From a virus: DNA of 27,128 nucleotides. How positions within the stretch are numbered: the stretch's first letter is position 1; each line of letters begins with the position of its first letter. A program made the position numbers and the translations under genes. This document shows positions 23,351 to 27,128 of this stretch, piece after piece. Location: the IMG/VR virus record IMGVR_UViG_3300046507_000058, positions 1-27,128 of that record; one strand, 5' to 3'. The notes under the pieces are model-generated. The model ran no database searches. It was given only the letters and a program-made list of their open reading frames with translations, and was not told the DNA's origin.

Positions 23351-23647
23351 ATGAAGATGAGACGTGGAATTTTCGGCCTCTGTATGGCATTGATTGCCGC
23401 GCCTGCAGCCGCTGACACGTGCGCCGACCTCGTTAAAGTAGCTGACCGCGTGGCGGACATAAGGGATGCCGGCGTTGAGCAGAGGATGCTGCGCGAGTTG
23501 CCGGAGGCTACTGGCGATAGCCGGAATGCCGTGCTAACGCGTGCGCTCGCTGACGTGGCCTATCGCTATCCGAGGGCGGACGGCAGAACCCTGGCAGGGA
23601 TATATCAACCGGCATGCGCGCGGCATCCAGAGGTATTGACGCGCTAG
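23351..23647 (+). CDS. Small exported protein, unknown
   Basis: Ninety-eight residues with an N-terminal signal peptide (MRRGIFGLCMALIAAPAAA, cleavage expected near AAA-DTC). The mature part has Cys residues near both ends (DTCADLVKVADR and YQPACARHP), likely forming a disulphide, and a helical middle with the pattern VADRVADIRDAGVEQRM, common to short periplasmic phage or prophage proteins. Its start is 13 bases from that of the SGNH lipoprotein, read divergently. No strong ribosome site is seen. Likely cargo or superinfection-related; function unknown. Confidence 0.7.
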   Translation: MKMRRGIFGLCMALIAAPAAADTCADLVKVADRVADIRDAGVEQRMLRELPEATGDSRNAVLTRALADVAYRYPRADGRTLAGIYQPACARHPEVLTR

Positions 23648-24035
23648 AATGGATGAAGCTCATGATCCGATCTCCGTAAAAGGTCGGTTGTGGGTTAGGG
23701 ACGGCAGACGTTGGCGCGTCTGTTTGTCCCGCTTCAACTACATTTCCCGCTCTGGCAGCTCCGTCGAGTGCTTAAAAAGTGCTTATGAACCCGCCAGATT
23801 CCCTACTGTAAGCCGTGTTCGACCGACTCGGGATCGGTCTTCATACTTTCTTACCTTCCCCGCCTGGCAATGCTTTCAGCCGGTTGTTCCTTGCCTGCAT
23901 TGGACTTCAGCCTCTTTTGTTGGTCGTGATTCAGTGACGTTTCGTAACGTTCAGACTACATTCTAGTGCTTATTTTCGGAGTCGGTGCTAAATTCGGTGC
24001 TAAATTTTTGTCCATAAGCACCGAGGATATGCCCC
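23648..24035. other. Non-coding int-upstream region, candidate attP/control region
   Basis: No convincing gene lies here; an in-frame stretch of 105 codons (23649-23966) has no ribosome site and atypical composition. The region has six copies of an RGTGCTWA octamer: AGTGCTTA at 23767 and 23778 (11 bases apart), AGTGCTTA at 23965, GGTGCTAA inside two perfect tandem 12-mers TCGGTGCTAAAT (23982-23993 and 23994-24005), and one inverted copy TAAGCACC at 24015-24022. The pattern resembles integrase arm-type or excisionase sites. The attachment core itself cannot be identified from this window. Confidence 0.5.
23767..24024. repeat. RGTGCTWA octamer cluster (arm-site-like)
   Basis: Octamers at 23767-23774, 23778-23785, 23965-23972, 23984-23991, 23996-24003, and reversed at 24015-24022. 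Two pairs are one helical turn apart (11 and 12 bases). They end 12 bases before the integrase start, so they could also control its promoter. Confidence 0.6.
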
Positions 24036-25100
24036 ATGGGAACAATCACCCCGCGCTCCACAAAAAGCGGCTTAGTGTACACCGCGCAAATCAGGATCAA
24101 GCGTGGCGGCAAGGTCGTGCATAGCGAGTCAAAGACCTTCGAGCGGAAGGCAATAGCGCAGAAATGGATGACGATGCGAGAGGCTGAATTGCATCGTCCT
24201 GGCGCCCTGAACATGGGCCCTGATCCCAAGCTGTCCGAGGTCGTGAATAAGTATCTGGAGGAATCCACCGGCCATGTCGGGAAGACGAAGCGCCGGATAC
24301 TGGAGACGATCGCGGCTTCAGATGTCGGCGAACTGAAGTGCAGCGCAGTGACCAGCGTTGCACTGGTGGACTGGGTGAACACGCTCAACTGCAAGCCGCC
24401 AACAAAGCGAACCTACATCTCGCACCTGTCTCCGGTCTTCAGGGTGGCGCAGGCGGCCTGGGGTTACCCGTTGCATAAGCAGCAGATGGAAGATGCCGCG
24501 GTCGTTCTGAAAAAGCTCGGAGCCACCGCTAAATCAGCGGAAAGAAATCGGCGTCCGTCTCTGGAGGAACTGGAAACGATCCTGAGCTACTTCAAGGAAG
24601 TGGAAGCGAGACAACCCGGAGGCATACCTATGGTTGCGCTGATCGTGTTTTCGATCTTCAGCGGGCGCCGGCAGGGAGAGACGTGCAGAATACTGTGGAA
24701 AGATGTGGAGCCGGGTCGTGTGCTCGTTCGGCAGATGAAAAACCCAGAAAAGAAGCTGACGAACAACGTCTATTGCGACCTCACGCCAGAAGCTCAGCAG
24801 ATCATTGAGGCACAGCCACGGAAGGACGAGCGCATATTCCCGTACAACGCGCCGTCAGTGTCCACGATATTTGCGAGGGCATGCAGGTTTCTGGAGATCG
24901 ACGACTTGAGGTTCCATGACCTACGACATGAGGCCGCAAGCCGCCTGTTCGAGATGGGCTGGACGATACCACACGTCGCCGCGGTGACAGGTCATGCCAC
25001 GTGGCAAAGCCTTCAGCGATATACCCATGTTCGGCAGACGGGTGACAAGTACAAAGACTGGAAGTGGCTCGATTTCCTCACGCATGGGAAGTCATCATAG
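24036..25100 (+). CDS. int: Tyrosine-type phage integrase
   Basis: A 354-residue recombinase with all catalytic landmarks: Arg212 (SGRRQGE), Lys235 candidate, His294-x-x-Arg297 (HDLRHEA), His320 (TGHATW) and Tyr329 (RYTH). The first 60 residues form an arm-binding-like segment (TPRSTKSGLVYTAQIRIK), followed by a core-binding domain (PKLSEVVNKYLEE to about residue 165). It integrates and excises the phage at an att site, together with host IHF and an excisionase. The C-terminus overlaps a minus-strand gene by 23 bases. Repeat octamers lie directly upstream. Length is typical for the family. Confidence 0.95.
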   Translation: MGTITPRSTKSGLVYTAQIRIKRGGKVVHSESKTFERKAIAQKWMTMREAELHRPGALNMGPDPKLSEVVNKYLEESTGHVGKTKRRILETIAASDVGELKCSAVTSVALVDWVNTLNCKPPTKRTYISHLSPVFRVAQAAWGYPLHKQQMEDAAVVLKKLGATAKSAERNRRPSLEELETILSYFKEVEARQPGGIPMVALIVFSIFSGRRQGETCRILWKDVEPGRVLVRQMKNPEKKLTNNVYCDLTPEAQQIIEAQPRKDERIFPYNAPSVSTIFARACRFLEIDDLRFHDLRHEAASRLFEMGWTIPHVAAVTGHATWQSLQRYTHVRQTGDKYKDWKWLDFLTHGKSS

Positions 25101-25344
25101 CGCGCTCGCGAACGGCTGCTGAACGCCTCGATTCGAGGTATTCGGCGAGGTCTTCAACGTGCACGAACATGGCGGCCTTTTGTGACCGGTCAGACCGGAC
25201 AATCGGGAATCCCAGGTCATTCGCGCGCGCGCGCCGGTTGAACGTATCCTCAGAAAGGTGCGGAAAGAAGTTCAGCCGTACCGTTTCGATGGGCAGCAAA
25301 GGCGCATTGAACTGCGCTTCAAGTCTCTTCAGAGTCGAATTCAT
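25078..25344 (-). CDS. PrtN-like regulator / excisionase-type protein
   Basis: Eighty-eight residues from ATG 25344, with GGGGTG well placed; an ATG at 25356 lacks a site. The pattern 'LKRLEAQFNAPLLPIETV' followed by 'NFFPHLSEDTFNRRA', then 'GFPIVRSDRSQKAAMFVHVEDLAEYLESRR' matches the pyocin activator PrtN family: a winged-helix-like DNA-binding fold in which 'LSEDTFNRRA' and the RSDRSQKAA loop are conserved. In PrtN-type phage proteins beside an integrase, a role as excisionase or early activator is likely. It overlaps the integrase end, on the opposite strand. Confidence 0.75.
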   Translation of the reverse strand: MNSTLKRLEAQFNAPLLPIETVRLNFFPHLSEDTFNRRARANDLGFPIVRSDRSQKAAMFVHVEDLAEYLESRRSAAVRERAMMTSHA

Positions 25345-25400
25345 TTCACACCCCATGCGTTCTTCGTGGTTTCAACCATGCGTTGTGCTGCGTCTGCCAT
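25341..25400 (-). CDS. 19-residue mini-ORF, possibly real
   Basis: ATG at 25400 follows the TAA of the upstream gene directly, and its TGA overlaps the ATG of the PrtN-like gene (ATGA). It encodes 19 residues, MADAAQRMVETTKNAWGVK, with ordinary Ala/Lys/Thr content. It fills the 60-base gap exactly, keeping the operon fully coupled. It may be a translational coupler or a short leader; a chance fit cannot be excluded. Confidence 0.4.
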   Translation of the reverse strand: MADAAQRMVETTKNAWGVK

Positions 25401-25781
25401 TTACTGCTGCTCTCCAGCTTTCTGAGACAGGGCGGCGCTGAGCTTTGCAACCTCATCCGGGTTCGCGTCGCGCCAGTCCTGCCAGCTTTCATCGGTTAGC
25501 TTCCACTTGATCCACTCCGGATGATCCGGCGTTGCGTCGAACGGTTTCTCTCCAGTCAAGCAGCGCTCGCACCGATAGCAGTTGTGCTCGTCGTCGGCGA
25601 AGAGGTGGTGCCCGCAGAAATACAGTCCGCACCCATGTTCGCCTCCGTAGGGCTCGCCGCTGCACACGTGCGATAGGCCTCGGTCAATCTTGGCGTTGCA
25701 ATCTGGGTGATCGCACGTCGCTGGCACTCCGTATCCGATGTCGCGATTCCAGGTGCTGTCAAATCCGATGCTCCAGCCCAT
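25401..25781 (-). CDS. Cys/His-rich early phage protein, unknown
   Basis: A 126-residue protein starting at ATG 25781; GTG at 25784 is also in frame. It begins GWSIGFDSTWNRDIGYGVPA and contains several Cys/His pairs (TCDHPDC, HVCSGE, GLYFCGHHLF, NCYRCERCL), a likely two-site zinc-binding domain of B-box or RING-like spacing. The C-terminus has WIKWKLTDESWQDWRDANPD, a motif seen in phage hypothetical proteins. Such proteins are frequent in the leftward early operon. Its start overlaps the stop of the Ea22-like gene (TGATG). Function unknown. Confidence 0.72.
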   Translation of the reverse strand: MGWSIGFDSTWNRDIGYGVPATCDHPDCNAKIDRGLSHVCSGEPYGGEHGCGLYFCGHHLFADDEHNCYRCERCLTGEKPFDATPDHPEWIKWKLTDESWQDWRDANPDEVAKLSAALSQKAGEQQ

Positions 25782-26434
25782 CACGCACCTCGCGTTTTCA
25801 GGTAATCGATGACCGCTTGAATCCGGTCCCAGCGCGGCACGTCGTATCGACTGCAGGTTTCTCGCGAAGATGCGATATAGGTCTGCTCGGCCTCAAGATC
25901 GGCGATCATCTTCTCCGCATCCCGCCCGTCTCCATTCTCAGGAGCGGCGGTGGGAGCGGTGGCAGCGTAGAGTTTCGTACCTACGGGAAGCGCCTCAATA
26001 TCGGAGTCATACCAGTCGATGGTGGTTTCGATCTCGCCGGGGCCGATAGTCGTGTTTTTCGCAATCCACGCCACCGCCTCTTTCCCTGCTGCCGCGAGTA
26101 GAGCGTCGCGCTCGGACTCAAGGGCGGCTATGCGGGCGGATTGCTGCTCGATCAGGTCGATTATTTCCAAGATCGTGGCTGGACTGGCCGCACGAAAGTA
26201 AGCTTCGGCCGCGCCAAACTCATTGCCGATCCCGTAGAACTGCACGCCGATTGCCGCGTCGTCGTAGTTGCAGTAGTCGGCCTCAAGTTCGACGGCGCCT
26301 TCACCGCCGCAATGCGAACACTCGATATATTTCTGGCCGTCGATTCCGATTTCGATCCTTTCAGAGTTGTCGATATTCTGCGGCGTCGCGGCTTGCGCGG
26401 CCTCTTTCAGCCGCTTAATCAGGTCTTCAACCAT
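25781..26434 (-). CDS. Ea22-like early phage protein
   Basis: A 217-residue protein from ATG 26434, with AGGAG about eight bases upstream; the longer frame to 26461 is not needed. The N-terminus is helical (VEDLIKRLKEAAQAATPQ), then a C-x2-C pair (ECSHCGGEG), and a central segment 'ASPATILEIIDLIEQQSARIAALESER' characteristic of the Ead/Ea22 family. A coiled coil and Ala/Pro-rich tail follow, ending in a helix (RIQAVIDYLKTRGA). This family is found in the left early region of lambdoid and related phages, with no firm function. Overlaps neighbours at both ends. Confidence 0.75.
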   Translation of the reverse strand: MVEDLIKRLKEAAQAATPQNIDNSERIEIGIDGQKYIECSHCGGEGAVELEADYCNYDDAAIGVQFYGIGNEFGAAEAYFRAASPATILEIIDLIEQQSARIAALESERDALLAAAGKEAVAWIAKNTTIGPGEIETTIDWYDSDIEALPVGTKLYAATAPTAAPENGDGRDAEKMIADLEAEQTYIASSRETCSRYDVPRWDRIQAVIDYLKTRGA

Positions 26435-27128
26435 TATTTGTCTCCTGGGCGAGGGCCGCATCGATATACGCCATGAACAGGTTGTAGCGCCCAGAGTCCA
26501 TGCATGAACCGGCGATTCGATCTATCTGTGCACGAGATAGCGCCACCTGTGTCTGTGCTGGCTGCGTTGCCGTGGATTGCGTGGATGCGGCGCGCTTCCG
26601 GCCACGCTCGCATGCGCACTTAGGGTCAACGCTCATCCCGCAGTTTGTGCAAGGCTCGTCCTGCTTGGCAGATTGCGCGGGCTGTTGCGGGGCGGGGACA
26701 CGCCGAATGCGATGTTCGTACTTGTCCTTTGTGCGGTCATATTCCTCTTGCGTGACTTCCAGCCAGCCATTCTGGCCGGTGTATGTCTCGTAGACTTTCA
26801 CCGTGGCATTCTCCACCGGCTCCGCTGCCACCTTTTCGGCGGTGAGTGCGGCGCGGGCTTGCCAGCCGTCCCACATGTCATCGACATAGCCGGATCGGTA
26901 CGCTCCGGCAATGGTCTGGTGAAGGTCGCGATCGCATAGTCCGCAGTGCGTCTTACACCAATGTTCAAACGCTTCCCGCTCCCCAATCGCCCCATTGGCG
27001 GCGTCCTCACCGATAGGCTTAGCGCTGGCAGCGGCGCGGCGGTTCCAGAGTGATATTGCGTCTGCTTCGCTGCTGGCAGGCACGAGATGGACGGACACGA
27101 AGCAATCAGCATTCGAGCACTCGACTCG
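26427..27128 (-). CDS. Lar-like early phage protein, N-terminus beyond the window
   Basis: The frame stays open to the window edge (233 residues visible, start missing). The N-terminal part shown, VECSNADCFVSVHLVPASSE followed by ADAISLWNRRA, is the second half of a Lar-type zinc domain, where a Cys pair precedes 'A-I-LWNRR'. Lar proteins alleviate host restriction. The rest is a composite: 'HWCKTHCGLCDRDLH', 'WDGWQARAA', and a CTNCGM zinc-like stretch with GRKRAAST, then the helical end. The ATG at position 27098 in the frame is GTG and internal. Overlaps the Ea22-like start by eight bases. Confidence 0.7.
   Translation of the reverse strand, partial: RVECSNADCFVSVHLVPASSEADAISLWNRRAAASAKPIGEDAANGAIGEREAFEHWCKTHCGLCDRDLHQTIAGAYRSGYVDDMWDGWQARAALTAEKVAAEPVENATVKVYETYTGQNGWLEVTQEEYDRTKDKYEHRIRRVPAPQQPAQSAKQDEPCTNCGMSVDPKCACERGRKRAASTQSTATQPAQTQVALSRAQIDRIAGSCMDSGRYNLFMAYIDAALAQETNNG

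Noticed and set aside
23649-23966. A 105-codon plus-strand open frame just after the small exported gene
   Set aside because: No ribosome site, atypical amino-acid composition (many Ser, Arg, Phe), and it runs through the octamer repeats; treated as non-coding.
21126-25100. Diversity-generating retroelement, considered because the phage resembles the BPP-1 group
   Set aside because: No reverse transcriptase frame and no near-identical repeat at the end of the fibre gene were seen.
1-27128. CRISPR array, rRNA genes or insertion sequences
   Set aside because: No regularly spaced direct repeats, rRNA-like sequence or transposase frames noticed; the only mobile-type gene is the HNH endonuclease, apart from the phage integrase.

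Overview
The window is a large piece of a temperate podovirus-type phage or prophage genome. The probable host is a beta-proteobacterium of the Burkholderia/Paraburkholderia group. That host call rests on the G+C-rich sequence and on protein families typical of Burkholderiales phages: a tail fibre with an RDGSGNYSLPSGNP-type N-terminus, the small terminase-side proteins, a PrtN-like protein, and Ea22-like and Lar-like early proteins. It is recognition by eye, not a database result. The gene order terminase, portal, scaffold, capsid, head-completion proteins, ejection proteins without any tape measure or tail tube points to a P22/BPP-1/Bcep-like short-tailed phage.

Layout. (1) 1-1134, + strand: the end of an early/middle operon with a truncated gene, small unknown proteins and a Q-like late regulator. 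(2) 1135-1599, non-coding: a good sigma-70-type promoter (TTGAAC, 16 bp, TATAGT) overlapping an inverted repeat, then a highly foldable leader with two tRNA-like T-arms, closed by a strong intrinsic terminator. This copies the lambda pR'-leader-tR' logic and is the part I find most intriguing. (3) 1600-12997: DNA packaging and head genes (small and large terminase, portal, zinc-ribbon protein, scaffold, major capsid, decoration-like protein, HNH endonuclease insertion, head-tail adaptor, P22 gp10-like stabilisation protein). (4) 12994-19467: a GNAT acetyltransferase, a protein with a C-terminal self-cleaving S74 chaperone, two Gly/Ala/Gln-rich probable ejection proteins, and a large virion protein with an N-terminal lytic transglycosylase. 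(5) 19643-22588: lysis cassette (holin candidate, GH108 endolysin, 3TM-holin-like protein), a small conserved protein, the tail fibre and its small partner. (6) 22597-23647: two exported proteins read divergently, an SGNH/GDSL lipoprotein and a small periplasmic protein, probably lysogenic-conversion cargo. (7) 23648-24035: non-coding, with six copies of an RGTGCTWA octamer, a good candidate for attP arm sites or the int control region. (8) 24036-27128: tyrosine integrase (+), then a tightly overlapping minus-strand early operon (PrtN-like protein, a 19-codon mini-ORF, a Cys-rich protein, an Ea22-like protein, and a Lar-like protein cut by the window end).

How it works together: most late genes from 1600 to 22588 lie on one strand with overlapping or nearly touching ends, which suits one late transcript controlled by the Q-like product. 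Internal terminators after the zinc-ribbon gene, the HNH gene and the transglycosylase gene would cap the message in the absence of antitermination. The tail-fibre end joins the integrase region without host genes between them, so the sequence is either a circular/virion form of the phage or a prophage whose attachment site lies elsewhere.
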